A DNA stretch of 64,000 bases from Chrysaora quinquecirrha (Eukaryota > Cnidaria > Scyphozoa > Semaeostomeae > Pelagiidae): NCBI GenBank assembly GCA_014526335.1, contig JACTAT010000344.1, positions 94,101 to 158,100 on the forward strand, written 5' to 3'. This document shows, in pieces, positions 33,001-44,579 of this stretch. A program made the translations under genes and the position numbers. Numbering within the stretch: position 1 is the stretch's first letter; every line of letters begins with the position of its first letter. Below the pieces are notes generated by a model. It did not search any database and was not told the origin of the DNA. It worked only from the letters and a program-made list of their open reading frames with translations.

Positions 33001-35187
33001 ATAGGGTTAAGAATTAAGCTGCTGTACTGTGCACATGCATAATTAGCTGTGCAATACTACAAATTCTGTAGCTCAAAACAGAACAAAACTATTGAGTTTT
33101 TGTGGGTTTTTCTCAAAATACAAACTTTAATAACAACACTAGTGAATTTTGACTGAGGCTACTGTTCTTAATTTCTTGCCTTGGTGAGATGCTGAAATGT
33201 TCTTAATAGCCTGTTCTTCATTTTTCAGTTCCTTTTCAAGGGTACAAATTAGTTTTATGCACAAAGTGGTAGGCCTACCAGGTTTGTGCAAAACCTTAAA
33301 GTGCCTCAGTATGAGAAATTTCAAAGCACTTTGAAACTGCTTGTGCCATGTTTTTCAGTCCAGCATCTGGTCTAAAACCCAAGTGTTCACAGAGTGTTCA
33401 CATTGAGAAGAGAAAGTTAAAACTAAAGCACTTTAATTTCACTCCAGGTTTTGGAACTTGGGGCCCGGGTGTACTTAATACAATTTTGGTACGGGTATGC
33501 ACTGTCCACATGGGTGGGTTTTTGGCCCTGAAATTCTCCAAATATGGGAATGACTTTAACCAAAACCCCGTAAACTGGATGAGAAATTGAAGAAAACTCT
33601 ACAAATTTAACTTTGTTCAGAAAAGCCAGTTTTTTCCAGTGTTGACTCATTTAAAAATGCAGAAAATATTTTTATCAAAAAAGAGTAAATTTTTCCTAAT
33701 TTGTGGTTAGTGATAATTATATTACTGATGGGGTCAACAAAAATATTTTGCTTAACTCAAGGCCAGAAATTTAATCTTTAAACCAAAACTTATCTGTTTT
33801 TACTGTTTGGTTTTCGTTATGTAACTTGTATAAGTTGAATGAATACTCTGTAAAAGGGATTTAACTTCTGTTATAGAGTCCCGTCGCCTTGAGTGGAACG
33901 ATCGCATTTTTCTGATTTCTGACTGAGCAAAGTTAAATTTAAATTTCAAGGAGTTTGGGTTTAATAATTTAAGAAAAACCCTCGAAAATATTTTGCTGAC
34001 GCCATTTCTTGTTTCTTCACCAATTTTTGATGTTTAGATTATTGCCGATAATTTGTTATAATATTTTGAAAGTTAGCAGTTTGAAATGAAATGCAAGTAC
34101 CTTCGAAATATCTTGTCTTCATTTTTTTTACTCTAACTTTCATGGTCATTTTTTCTGTCTCTGGGTTAATTTCAACAAAACAAAACTCCTCAACATGTTC
34201 CTTCTCCATTCAAAAGTAAACTTTTGAAAAAAGTTTACAGATTTTGTGCGCAGTTTTCATTCCGGAGGTTATTTACCAGACGCTATGTGACCGGCCTATT
34301 TTCGTGTTGAGTGGAACGACTGCCTTCCGCACTAGTTCCAATAGAGAAAGCAACCGATGCTGCGATGCTACGAACGATTTTACTTACTTCTGCGCAGGCG
34401 ATTCAGGTAAATTTCTATCGTTCCACTCATGGCGAACGGCCTAAATTTTCATCGATAAAAGTAGTGTGTAGTTATCACATTCTTGTGGAGAGACGAAAGG
34501 GCTGATTGAAGTGGAATTACATGTGAATACAGATAATGCCATAAGGAACATATCTATGATAAGTTTTTTTCTTATTCTTGCGTGAATGGACGGTAAAATA
34601 TTATTTATCCTGAAATCGTTCCACTCAAGGCGACGGGACTCTACATATGCATGTGGCACCCGTGGGCAAGTATTGATTCAGCAGCTTGTGGTCTTGAAAC
34701 GTTGTTGCCGACAGAAAAACGACAAGAGCAACATGCTGGCGTGGATGATGAACACCAACGTCACGACGGAGGGAAAGTAAAAATATAATCATTTCGTTTA
34801 GGCTGGGAGAGAAAGCATCTACGATGCCATCTTTTTCACGCTAAAACACGTCTATGAAAGCAATTTCGATAAAATTGAATTTTTCTTTCAAGAAAACAGA
34901 GCGGGGTCAACCTCGCTGGCATACGTACCTAACCCCAAAAGAATCATCCGGTCTCTATTTATTAATCCGTTTGATAATTCCAGAGGTCCGGTACTAGTAC
35001 TTGCACTTGCAGTAAGTTTTCTAAATGGATTGAGAATTGTTCCATTAAGTTTCATAGGCAGCTTTTCATTATATTTCGTTGATCTGATAGCGGTCTGCTG
35101 GTATGCCATCAAAGAAATTAGTCGGGCGCTTCTACCACGGATCCTGCCTAGGCCACTGAGGGCCTGCGGTATCATTCCCAGCCTCAT
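27030..35187 (-). CDS. TTC19: Tetratricopeptide repeat protein 19, mitochondrial (10 exons)
   Basis: Exons in coding order: 35187-34929, 31874-31768, 31047-30925, 30794-30756, 30145-30089, 29981-29920, 29711-29625, 29232-29097, 28076-27914, 27154-27030. All junctions are GT-AG and in phase, giving 385 residues. The first 80 residues are basic and Ser/Thr-rich (mitochondrial presequence), followed by a membrane segment MILLGLGAAFVVYVYY (81-96) split by intron 1. TPR helices follow: HYEEASRLYREAMELA, LANLAYEIQHWEEAEELFKE, SLKLAKVYSHLG, EYGTHFKAIGRLDESERAFS, TNDLATVYDEKGRYNKAERL and AYTYNLGAILMHKGEFTRAK. In vertebrates TTC19 binds respiratory complex III in the inner membrane and helps clear Rieske protein fragments. 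The motif order, length and membrane helix match. Intron 1 (about 3 kb) holds two DNA-transposon MITEs. Confidence 0.88.
28149..28303. mobile_element. 155-bp MITE in a TTC19 intron
   Basis: The left end (GGATTCATCCAGACTTATTA, then CATGAGTC) is inverted at the right end (GACTCATGTAATAAGTCTAG, then GATTCC), with few mismatches. It has no coding capacity and lies in the last intron of TTC19. Confidence 0.65.
30440..30700 (+). pseudogene. Remnant of a LINE-type reverse transcriptase C-terminus
   Basis: The plus strand encodes GKRIRGRQRKKWPDNIAEW followed by INRSLAKTQALAHNCQ and a stop. A Lys/Arg-Gly-Arg block, then W-D-N-I-x-E-W, then an Ala-rich helix, is the usual end of non-LTR retrotransposon polyproteins. 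Only this end is present; no polymerase motif lies upstream. It sits antisense in a TTC19 intron. The identification rests on pattern memory, not a search. Confidence 0.6.
32140..33006. mobile_element. piggyBac-like non-autonomous element, 867 bp
   Basis: The ends CCCTATCTGTATTGGGG (32140-32156) and the complement of CCCTATCTGTACTGGGG (32990-33006) match at 16 of 17 bases and are flanked by TTAA on both sides (32136-32139, 33007-33010). The TTAA target and CCC-starting ends are the piggyBac signature. A second inner inverted repeat carries AAATTAGTCACATGAC-like sequence (near 32283 and 32848). No transposase is present. It lies in TTC19 intron 1. Confidence 0.78.
33474..33620. repeat. Interspersed repeat shared with NIFK intron 5
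   Basis: The sequence around GGGTGGGTTTTTGGCCCTGA and ATTCTCCAAA matches 39556-39715 with scattered differences and the same order. It is a dispersed repeat of unknown class in TTC19 intron 1. Confidence 0.6.
33876..34641. mobile_element. 766-bp DNA-transposon MITE with perfect long inverted ends
   Basis: The left end GAGTCCCGTCGCCTTGAGTG continues GAACGAT; the right end (to 34641) is its exact inverted copy over 27 bp. TA flanks each side (33874-33875 and 34642-34643). Inner copies of GAGTGGAACGA and its complement lie near 34312 and 34420. A TA duplication suggests a mariner-type or similar mover. There is no transposase. Confidence 0.75.
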
Positions 35188-35542
35188 CTTTAGCTTGTCA
35201 GCAAAAGTTTAAAATTCATTTCACACCAAACGGACTGCAAGCCCGGGAAAACAATTTCAGAGAACGATTATAAATTGAAGCTTCCATTTTAGCAGTTCTG
35301 AAGACTTTTGCCAGTTACGTTTTTTTCGACTTTTCCGTTTCCTCTGATGCTGGGCTGCGAAAAAAAATACCAGAGAAACTTGTTAGTCATAAACTTGCTT
35401 TGACGTCACAACCTGTTCTTGGTTTTGATTGGCAGGATGGACAAGCCTCTTTCTCGATCTCTAAATAGAGGCTTTGAATTTGTGCAACAGAGCATGGACA
35501 AATTTTCGTAAACATTCTTTTGCGTCTTCATCTTCTCACACA
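35188..35542. promoter_or_regulatory. Divergent promoter between TTC19 and NIFK with CRE and CCAAT box
   Basis: The two start codons are 355 bp apart, head to head. The interval contains a perfect palindromic CRE, TGACGTCA, at 35401-35408 and an inverted CCAAT box (ATTGG, 35429-35433). Both are common in bidirectional housekeeping promoters. No TATA box is evident. The elements lie nearer the NIFK side. Confidence 0.65.
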
Positions 35543-38500
35543 ATGAGCGATTCCGAATCTTCTTCCCAAAGAAAGTCATCCAAGGACAGAAAGGCAAGAA
35601 AACGAAAAACAGAACTCGGTAATCTTGCGATAGATGTTGAAAAGCAAGATGAATTTACCGAAAAAGTCAAGCTATTGCCATCAGAAGTAAGTTAAAAGCC
35701 TTGCCACTTTTCACACGTGGCCTACCTGCCTACTTTGACAGACTTTAGGCCCCCTAAGAAAATAAAATATAATCTCTCCTAGTAATACATGACCAGGTAC
35801 GATTACAGTCCTGGAGCTCGTGATACCTCTCCAAGACTGCAACTGGGCAATTTGTCTAGTTGTTAGCTGGTTTGTGGCTAGAAAAAATTATCAGGACAGG
35901 AATAAGGAGAGCAGCAGGCCCATTGGAACTGAGGGGGTGCCAGACTGGAAAGTCTGCTCCGCGCCCACAAGATATTGCACACGCAGCTCTGATCTGGTTT
36001 TGTTAAATTGGCCGCAGAGTTGGCATAAACAATAGAAAAACAATAGGTCATGTGACCTTTCTATTGTTTATTTCGACGTGCAAAACGCACACGGCAAATT
36101 TAGGTCATCACAACTTGCCCGTGCAAAAGCCAATCTTTGCAGTCTGGGGGGGGTGTCCTGGGTCAAATCTGTGCAACCTTACACCAGTGAAAACTGCTTT
36201 CACGCCGAAGAAACAATAGATCTATTGTTCTATCAGAAAATAGTAGTGCTTGCTATTGTTTTTATAGAAGATTCATGCCAACACACAACAAGTTTCAAAA
36301 CTCAATGCCTGATGTTTGTGAAGTAGGGTAGGCTACATGGATTCCATCCTAGAAAAGGGTGCTGCAGCGGAGATAATTTTGATAAGAATAGCATGATATC
36401 ATAAAATTATTACATCATTAAATACTTCTCAATTGGTTGCCCCCCCCCTCAATCTAAGATTCCTTTCAACAGGCTTGGGAGAGGAATGGTTGGGTGATGA
36501 TTTTGTTTTTCAAACCTGTGTGTTGCCTTTTGCTATTCATATATCATAGTTTATTCCCAGAAGTTTATCTAATTTTCTGCATTTTTTCAGTCTGCAGAGG
36601 ACAAAGCATCTGGAGTAGTATATGTAGGACATATTCCACATGGATTTTATGAGAAAGAAATGAGAAAATTCTTTGCGCAGTTTGGTACAGTAAAGAGAGT
36701 CAGATTATCCAGAAGCAAAAAAGTAAGCCCTTAGAATTAGTTCTTTAGTACTAAATACTAACTACAGAAGTATTCTTCAATATGTGCTCACTCTGGGTTG
36801 GCCGTCTTTCAAGCAAATGCCATTTAACTTTTTCATTTTTAGACTGCAGCATCTAAAGGATATGCATTTGTTGAATTTGCTTATGAAGATGTTGCAAGAA
36901 TAGCTGCTGAAACTATGGACAACTATTTGATGTTTGATAGATTACTAAAATGTGAGTAACAACCACCTTTGTAATTTCTCATTAATTCTCCAAAAGCTTA
37001 GTTATTTAGTCAGACCACTACATGATCTCGTTTGAGTGACTTCATGGGAAGAAACATCTGCAATTTGAAAAAATGCAATGCATTTGTAATTAACTTTTTT
37101 GAAGGAGGAGGCAGACTATTGCATTATTATTTGTTTTTTTTTTGTTTCTGTTTCACCAATTTTGTGTTCAGTTTTTTGTTTTGTACAAAAGTGCAAAATT
37201 GTGAGCAGAAACATTTTTGGGCATACTTAAAAGCATTTTTCGAAAAATCGCTCTATCGCAATTTTAAAATTTTGTGTTCCAGGAACTTTCTCAATAAAAA
37301 ACTTTGCAGATTTGAGTAAAAAATGGAAAAAAACTCAAACATTTCCTATCATGAAAGTTTCATCCCTTAAAATTCATCTTCCCTTAGCTAACTAAATAAC
37401 AAAATAACATTCAAAACCTTTTTCTTCTTTCATAATTTAGGCAAATTTATTCCAAAAGAGCGGTTGCATCCCAGAATGTGGCAAGGAGCAAATCGAAAAT
37501 TCAAGAAGATCGACTGGGCACAAAAAGAAAGACAGAATCGTAATAAGGTATTCAGTATCATTCAAAATTATATCATTTAAAATGTTCAAACACTGCTGTG
37601 TTTAGTCAAATCATTTTCAAACATCAGACTTTTTCAATTGTGATGAAGCTTTAAAGGAGTAAATGTTCCCCGCTTCTCCTGATATCATTTTTCTTCAAGT
37701 GAACAGGAACACCCAATGCTTCAAGACTAATGATATGTATCCCCTTATCCCCCAATTTTTTATTTGATACAAGCCTAACCACCTGCTTTTTGCACACTAG
37801 GCCAAACCCTACCAAACTTACACAGTGTAGTATGCAAGGCTGCATAGCTAGTTTGATGCAAGTCTAAAGTTTGCACAGTTACTCACCAGCCTGCTAAGCT
37901 CTGGTGGTCATGTTATTAGATATGAGACATCTCACATATGAGACCCCAGTTTGATTCTCACACATTTCACTGACGAGCTCCAGTAAGAGTGTCTGGCCTG
38001 GCATTTAAGAATGGCTAGTGAAATTATTCGTATTAGCCCAAATAATAATTTTGAATCGTGATATCAGCCCTACGAAATGCATATACAAGTACAAACCAAA
38101 ACACAAAAAGTCAAACGGGAGGAGAGCCTTGGGCTGTATGACTCAGAGAGTTGTTTGGCAATTTCATTGAGCACAGTGGAAACGTTGTTGGCTCTCTGAT
38201 CATGTAGTCCAGGTTCAAATATCATCTATTTTTGTGTGCACTTATGGAAAATTCTATCCTAGTGCTCGTCATTCATGACAAATACTGTATGTACTAGTAC
38301 AAACCTTATATATAGCATGCATAATTGTTTCCTAAAACATTCTGTGCTGTAGATAAAGCAGATTTTACGTTTTCTTTTTTAATTCTTCAGCCTAAAACTG
38401 TCACTGTAAGAAACAAACAAGTTGGAAAATTACTATCAAAAGAAAAAAAGAAAAGGAAAAAAATTGCTTCACTTGGAATAGATTACAAATTCCCTGGATA

Positions 38501-40065
38501 CGTAAGTTTCAAATATTCTAAATTTCATTAATTTTCAATCTTTTAAAAGAAATTTAGGTTGGTGCAAAAGAGCATAGATCGTTTCGGTAAAAGGCCGACA
38601 GCATTAAATTTTTTCTAAATCACAAGATATCGAGTTTTTGATGCAAAAATCGTATAAAGCATCGAAAAATTAGCCTAGGTATAAAGTTTTATCTCCTCGT
38701 GTTAATTTTATGAGCATCCAGAATTCCCGATTCCATAAAGACTTTGACCACAAGAAATGAAGTTGGTGAAACTTTTTACCCCACTTGGTCTAAGCCGTAA
38801 ATCTCAAACTTTGAACGCTCGTAAAATGGATAGTTCCTGTGCTGAGATATAGTTAAACTGTATGCCTAGACTAAGTTTTAGATGCTTTCTACGATTTTCG
38901 CATCGAAAACTCGACATCTTGGGATTTGGAAAAATTTTAATGCTGTAGGGCGTTTACCGAAATGATCTATCCCCAAATAATGAATTTATTGATGTAGAGT
39001 TGGAAATGTTTCATAAAGCGTGCCGAATTTTTGAATGGTGATAGTGGTTTTGTTTGGCGATTGTTTTGTAAAACTTTGTCACAAGGCGTTGTGCGGCTAC
39101 TTAAGTTCAACCTAATTTAAAAGATGCTCTACACAAATTGGCACAGTTGACTCGACTTTCAAGGGAGGGATTCATTGGCAAGTTGGCGTATTCAACAAAA
39201 ATCAGCTTTCCTGACAGGGGTTCACTTCTCTTCAGCCTTTCGACGCACAGAATATCCCTAAAAACAGACAAAATTTGCCACCCAATAAACTTCTCATTCC
39301 TTTGTTTGTCTACAATAGCACCTTCATATTTGTTCCAGGGAAAGCAATAACGGCATGGGAAGCAATAGCCACTGGTTATGCAAAAGAACTCCCTCAGCGC
39401 TGTGCAGCCACCATTGTCTGTCAACTGAGTTCTGGTGAGGTTTTTCTCATCATCGGAACTTCAGAATGCCAGCCCAATGCCAAAATGACCTTCGCTTCTG
39501 GGGGGGGTTGACAAAGAAGTTTTTCCGCTGACCAGCACACTATCCCGGGAGAGGCACTTAGTATAATTTGGGTACGGGCATGTACCACCCATATGGGTGG
39601 GTTTTTGGCCCTGAAATTCTCTAAACATGGGTATGGTTTTAACCAAAACTCCATAAAAAGGGATGGGAAATTAAAGAAAACTCGAAAATTAAACTTTATT
39701 TTGGTCAGAGAAGTGTTGAAATCGCAACGAAGATGTTTGTAGTACAATTTCAAGCAATAATAAGGCCTAGGAAGCCAAATTTAAACGCCCGAGTTAATCC
39801 GGTTCACCATAGCAATAATGCTGTATAAGGGATTGCTTTGCATGAAATAGCTTCCAATAATCGTGAGACACATGAAAAGCCCCTCTGTTAAGTGGAAGGC
39901 AAAGTTTAACTTTGTATTTTTTTGAGCCCTGTCACTCAGAGTGGCTCGATCTTCCAATCATTTTCGTTAAATTTCTGAAGTTAAATAAAAGTAAATTACT
40001 TTTTTCAGGCAGCACAATCGGAGTCACAGCCAAAACATAAAAAATTTGAAGAAACTCAGGACTGA
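35543..40065 (+). CDS. NIFK: NIFK (MKI67 FHA-interacting nucleolar RRM protein), 6 exons
   Basis: Exons: 35543-35686, 36591-36722, 36843-36951, 37441-37547, 38391-38501 and 40009-40065. All junctions are GT-AG and in phase, giving 219 residues. A Ser/Lys-rich N-terminus precedes one RNA-recognition motif with RNP2 VVYVGHI (57-63) and RNP1 KGYAFVEF (97-104). After the RRM comes the family signature [20 protein letters not shown], then a Lys-rich stretch (KEKKKRKK) and GIDYKFPGY. The family (yeast Nop15) acts in the nucleolus in pre-60S ribosome assembly and ITS2 processing. The protein is shorter than human NIFK (293) and lacks the long C-terminal part that contains the Ki-67 FHA-binding region, so the Ki-67 link probably does not apply. 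It is divergent from TTC19, and the satellite array begins about 220 bp past its stop. Confidence 0.9.
36020..36260. repeat. Cluster of palindromic AACAATAG repeats in NIFK intron 1
   Basis: AACAATAG and its complement CTATTGTT occur around 36026, 36036, 36060, 36205-36224 and 36254. One pair brackets AGGTCATGTGACCT (36042-36055), forming a hairpin of about 40 bp. Another is the palindrome AACAATAGATCTATTGTT. A decayed foldback element is likely. Confidence 0.45.
38110..38240. repeat. SINE-like family 2, partial copy in NIFK intron 4
   Basis: Segments such as CAAACGGGAGGAGAGCCTTGG, shortened here to CAAACGGGAGGAGAGCC, and ACGTTGTTGGCTCTCTGATC match 5157-5275 in the protease gene. A box-B-like AGGTTCAAATA follows. 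Confidence 0.5.
38574..38970. mobile_element. Foldback MITE with about 110-bp inverted ends, NIFK intron 5
   Basis: The left end (ATAGATCGTTTCGGTAAA, CAGCATTAAA, AAGATATCGAGTTTTTGATG, AAAATCGTATAAAGCAT) and the inverted right end match over roughly 110 bp with scattered differences. A related, more decayed copy is at 18617-18920 in COQ10. Confidence 0.72.
39556..39715. repeat. Second copy of the repeat at 33474-33620
   Basis: It shares GGGTGGGTTTTTGGCCCTGA, AAATTCTCTAAA and the downstream TTTTAACCAAAACTCC with the TTC19 intron copy, in the same strand and order. Confidence 0.6.
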
Positions 40066-40284
40066 TCACATAAACAGTTATACTGTACTTTTACTTATTT
40101 CTGTCTTAGAAATAGAACCGCCTTCTTGATGTATGAATTGATTGCTTGTATCACCAACTTTAAACTTCTGCATTAGTTTTTCTATTTTGCTATGATGTGA
40201 GAACATTATGAAAGTAACTTTCCATTATCCTGTTTGTATTTTCTGTACCTATTCTGATACAACCTGTTATCCATCTATGAAGAT

Positions 40285-41030
40285 GTGACGATGCATAGAA
40301 ATCCAAACACGGAAGAAAATAGGCCCATTTTTGGCAAAAATGCAAGGTTATACAGAGGCGCAAGATCAGAAACTAAGGCAAAATTAGTCAAAATTGGGCG
40401 TTTCAAAATTGCTCCGAAATCAAAGATACTGTCCCGAGGTCTAAATAAAACATCTCAATGGGTAACTATGGCTACAATAAGGCTATTTTGGTCAAGAAGT
40501 TACGAAGGAAAAGCCCTCAAAAAAGGGCTATTCTTGACCTAAAGAACAATGGCCAAAAAACGGACTAAAGCGAGGGTTTTAGAAATCCTCAAAAATCATA
40601 AGAATACTGTTTCAAGGTCTAAATACACCATCTCAGTGCGTTACCAAGGCTATAATAAGCTCTTTAGGTAAAGAAGTCACACAAAAACATAAATGCAGCC
40701 ATTACTCGCCAGATTGCCAAAAAGGCAAAATGGCCAAGAACGGTCCATATTGAGGATTTCAAAAAATGCTGAAAAATTATAAGAATACTGTTCCCAGGTC
40801 TGTATAAACCATCTGCTTAACCAATTGGCTATCGTAAGGCATTTAAGGTAAAAAAAGCAGGAAAACATACTCAAAAATCGGCCATTTATGGCCAATAAGG
40901 CAAGACAATATACACTTGCCAAATGGCAAAGATCAGTCAAAATCAAGGGTTTTGAAAACTCTTTTTTTTTCATCAAAAATAGTTGATCAGCCACCCCCTA
41001 AAAAGCATCTAAGGTGTAAAAAAAGTGTTT
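40285..41030 (+). repeat. Degenerate edge of the satellite array
   Basis: Traces of the monomer (GGCCAAAAA, GGTTTT-AAA-CTC-like blocks, AGGTCTAAATA at 40436 and 40616) are recognisable but highly diverged, and spacing is irregular. Array edges usually decay because unequal exchange homogenises the centre. The first AATAAA after the NIFK stop lies here (40444). Confidence 0.65.
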
Positions 41031-41669
41031 TTCTATTAATTTAGGTCGAAGTTCAGTCTATAGCCTTGCCAAATGGCCAAAAATCGGCTAAAAACAGGGG
41101 TTTTGAAAATTCTCTTTTTTCTTCAAAACTAGTTATTTCATCTTACCAGATACCCCCTAAATAGCATCTAGGGGAAAAATAAAGTGTTTTTCTATCAAAT
41201 TAGGTCGCACTTAGGGGAGAAAATTTCCCTCAAAAAATCGCCGAAAAGGTAAGTCTATAGCCTTGCCAAATGGCCAAAAATCAGCCAAAATGAAGGGTTT
41301 TGAAAACTCTCATTTTTCTTCAAAAATAGTTATTTTATCTTACCAGATACCCCCTAAATAGGCTCTAGGGGATAAATAAAGTGTTTTGCTATCGAATTAG
41401 GTCGAATTGAGGAGAAAAAAATTCCCTCAAAAAATCGTCAAAAATATGTCTATAGCCTTGCCAAATGGCCAAAAATCCGTTAAAATCGGGGGTTTGGAAA
41501 ACTCTCTTTTTTCTTTAAAAATAGTCTTTAATCCTACCAGATACCCCCTAAATAGGCTCAAGGGGATAAATAAAGTGTTTTGCTATCAAATTAGGTCGAA
41601 TTTAGGAGAAAAAGATTCCCTCAAAAAAACGCCAAAAAGGTAAGTCTATAGCCTTGCCAAATGGCCAAA

Positions 41670-42600
41670 TATCAGATAAAATCAGAGGCTTGGAAACTCT
41701 CTTTTTTCCTCAAAAATTGCTAATTACTCCTACCAGATAGCCCTTAAATAGCACCTAGGGGATAAATAAAGTGTTTTTCTATCAAATTAGGTCGAATTTA
41801 GGAGAAAAAAATTCCCTCAAGAAATCGCCAAAAAGGTAAGTCTATAGCCTTGCCAAATGACCAAAAATCGGCCAAAATGAGAGGTTTTAAAAACACTCTT
41901 TTTTCTTCAAAAATAGTTATTTTATCTTACCAGATACCCTCTAAATAGCCTCTAGGGGACAAATAAAGTGTATTTCTATCAAATCAGGTCGAATTTAGGA
42001 GAAAAAAATTCCCTCAAAAAAACGCCAAAAAGGTAAGTCAAATGGCCAAATGGCCAAAAATCAGATAAAATCAGAGGCTTGGAAACTCTCTTTTTTCTTC
42101 AAAAATTGCTAATTACTCCTACCAGATAGCCCTTAAATAGCACCTAGGGGATAAATAAGGTGTATTTCTATCAAATCAGGTCGAATTTCGGAGAAAAAAA
42201 TTCCCTCAAAAAATCGCCAAAAAGGTAAGTCTATAGCCTTGCCAAATGACCAAAAATCGGCCAACATGAGGGGTTTTGAAACTCTCTTTTTTCTTCAAAA
42301 AGAGTTATTTTATCTTACCAGATACCCCCTAAATAGGCTCAAGGGGATAAATAAAGTGTTTTGCTATCAAATTAGGTCGAATTTAGGAGAAAAAAATTCC
42401 CTCAAAAAAACGCCAAAAAGGTAAGTCAAATGGCCAAATGGCCAAAAATCAGATAAAATCAGAGGCTTGGAAACTCTCTTTTTTCTTGAAAAATTGCTAA
42501 TTACTCCTACCAGATAGCCCTTAAATAGCCTCTAGTGGATAAATAAAGTGTATTTCTATCAAATTAGGTCAAATTTAGGAGAAAAAAATTCCCTTAAAAA
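41670..42600 (+). repeat. Two-monomer higher-order repeat
   Basis: The variant ATCAGATAAAATCAGAGGC occurs at 41671, 42060 and 42449, spaced 389 bp apart. This part of the array therefore repeats as a dimer of about 2 x 194.5 bp. Confidence 0.75.
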
Positions 42601-44579
42601 ATCGCCAAAAAGCTAAGTCTATTGCCTTGCCAAATGGCAAAAATCGGCCAAAGCTCGGGGTTTGGAAAACTCTATTTTTTCTTCAAAAATTGCTAATTAC
42701 TCCTACCAGATAGCCTTTAAATAGCGCCTAGGGGATAAATATAATGTTTTTCTATCAAATTAGGTCGAATTTAGGAGAAAAAATTTCCCTCAAAAAATCG
42801 CCAAAAAGGTAAGTCTATAGCCTTGCCAAATGGCCAAAAATCGGCCAAAATGAGGGGTTTTGAAAACTCTCTTTTTTCTTCAAAAATAGTTATTTTATCT
42901 TACCAGATACCCTCTAAATAGCCTCTAGGGGACAAATAAAGTGTTTTTCGATCAAATTAGGTCGAATTTAGGAGAAAAAAATTCCCTCAAAAAATCACTG
43001 AAAAGGTAAGTCTATAGCCTTGCCAAATGACCAAAAATCGGCCAAAATGAGGGGTTTTAAAAACTCTTTTTTTTCTTCAAAAATAGTTATTTTACCTTAC
43101 CAGATACCCTCTAAATAGCCTCTAGTGGACAAATAAAGTGTATTTCTATCAAATTAGGACGAATTTAGGAGCAAAAAATTCCCTCAAAAAATCACTGAAA
43201 AGGTAAGTCTATAGCCTTGCCAAATGACCAAAAATCGGCCAAAATGAGGGGTTTTAAAAACTCTTTTTTTTTTCTTCAAAAATAGTTATTTTACCTTACC
43301 AGATACCCTCTAAATAGCCTCTAGTGGACAAATAAAGTGTATTTCTATCGAATTAGGACGAATTTACGAGAAAAAAATTCCCTCAAAAAATCACTGAAAA
43401 GGTAAGTCTATAGCCTTGCCAAATGACCAAAAATCGGCCAGAATGAGGGGTTTTAAAAACTCTCTTTTTTCTTCAAAAATAGTTATTTTACCTTACCAGA
43501 TACCCTCTAAATAGCCTCTAGGGAACAAATAAAGTGTATTTCTATCAAATCAGGTCGAATTTAGGAGAAAAAAATTCCCTCAAAAGATCGCCAAAAAGGT
43601 AAGTCTATAGCCTTGCCAAATGACCAAAAATCGGCCAAAATTCGGGGTTTTAAAAACTCTCTTTTTTCTTCAAAAATAGTTATTCTTATCTTTCCAGATA
43701 CCCTCTAAATAGCCTCTAGGGGACAAATAAAGTGTATTTTTATCAAATCAAGTCGAATTTAGGAGAAAAAAAATTCCCTCAAAAAATCGCCAAAAAGGTA
43801 ATTCTATAGCCTTGTCAAATAACCAAAAATCGGCCAAAATGAGGGGTTTTAAAACTCTCTTTTTCTTCAAAAATAGTTATTTTACCTTACCAGATACCCT
43901 CTAAATAGCCTCTAGGGAACAAATAAAGTGTATTTCTATCAAATCAAGTCGAATTTAGGAGAAAAAACTCCCTCAAAAAATCTCCAAAAAGGTAATTCTA
44001 TAGCCTTGTCAAATGACCAAAAATCGGCCAAAATACAGGGTTTTGAAAACTCTCTTTTTTCTTCAAAAATAGTTATTTTATCTTACCAGATACCCTCTAA
44101 ATAGCCTCTAGGGGACAAATAAAGTGTTTTTCTATCAAATTAGGTCGAATTTAGGAGAAAAAAATTCCCTCAAAAAATTGCCAAAAAGGTAATTCTATAG
44201 CCTTGTCTAATGACCAAAGATCGGCCAAAATGAGGGGTTTTGAAAACTCTTTTTTTTCTTCAAAAATAGTTATTTTATCTTAACAGATACCCTCTAAATA
44301 GCCTCTAGTGGACAAATAAAGTGTATTTCTATCAAATCAGGTCGAATTTAGGAGAAAAAAATTCCCTCAAAAAATCGCCAAAAAGGTAAGCCTATAGACT
44401 TGCCAAATGACCAAAAATCGGCCAAAATGAGGGGTTTCAAAAACTCTCTTTTTTCTTCAAAAATAGTTATTTTATCTTAACAGATACCCTCTAAATAGCC
44501 TCTAGGGGACAAATAAAGTGTATTTCTATCAAATCAAGTCGAATTTAGGAGAAAAAATTCCCTCAAAAAATCGCCAAAA

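Noticed and set aside
40285..42424. Short plus-strand open frames of 60-85 codons in the satellite edge
   Set aside because: They lie inside tandem repeat sequence, are similar only because the repeat is, and lose their frame in most other units.
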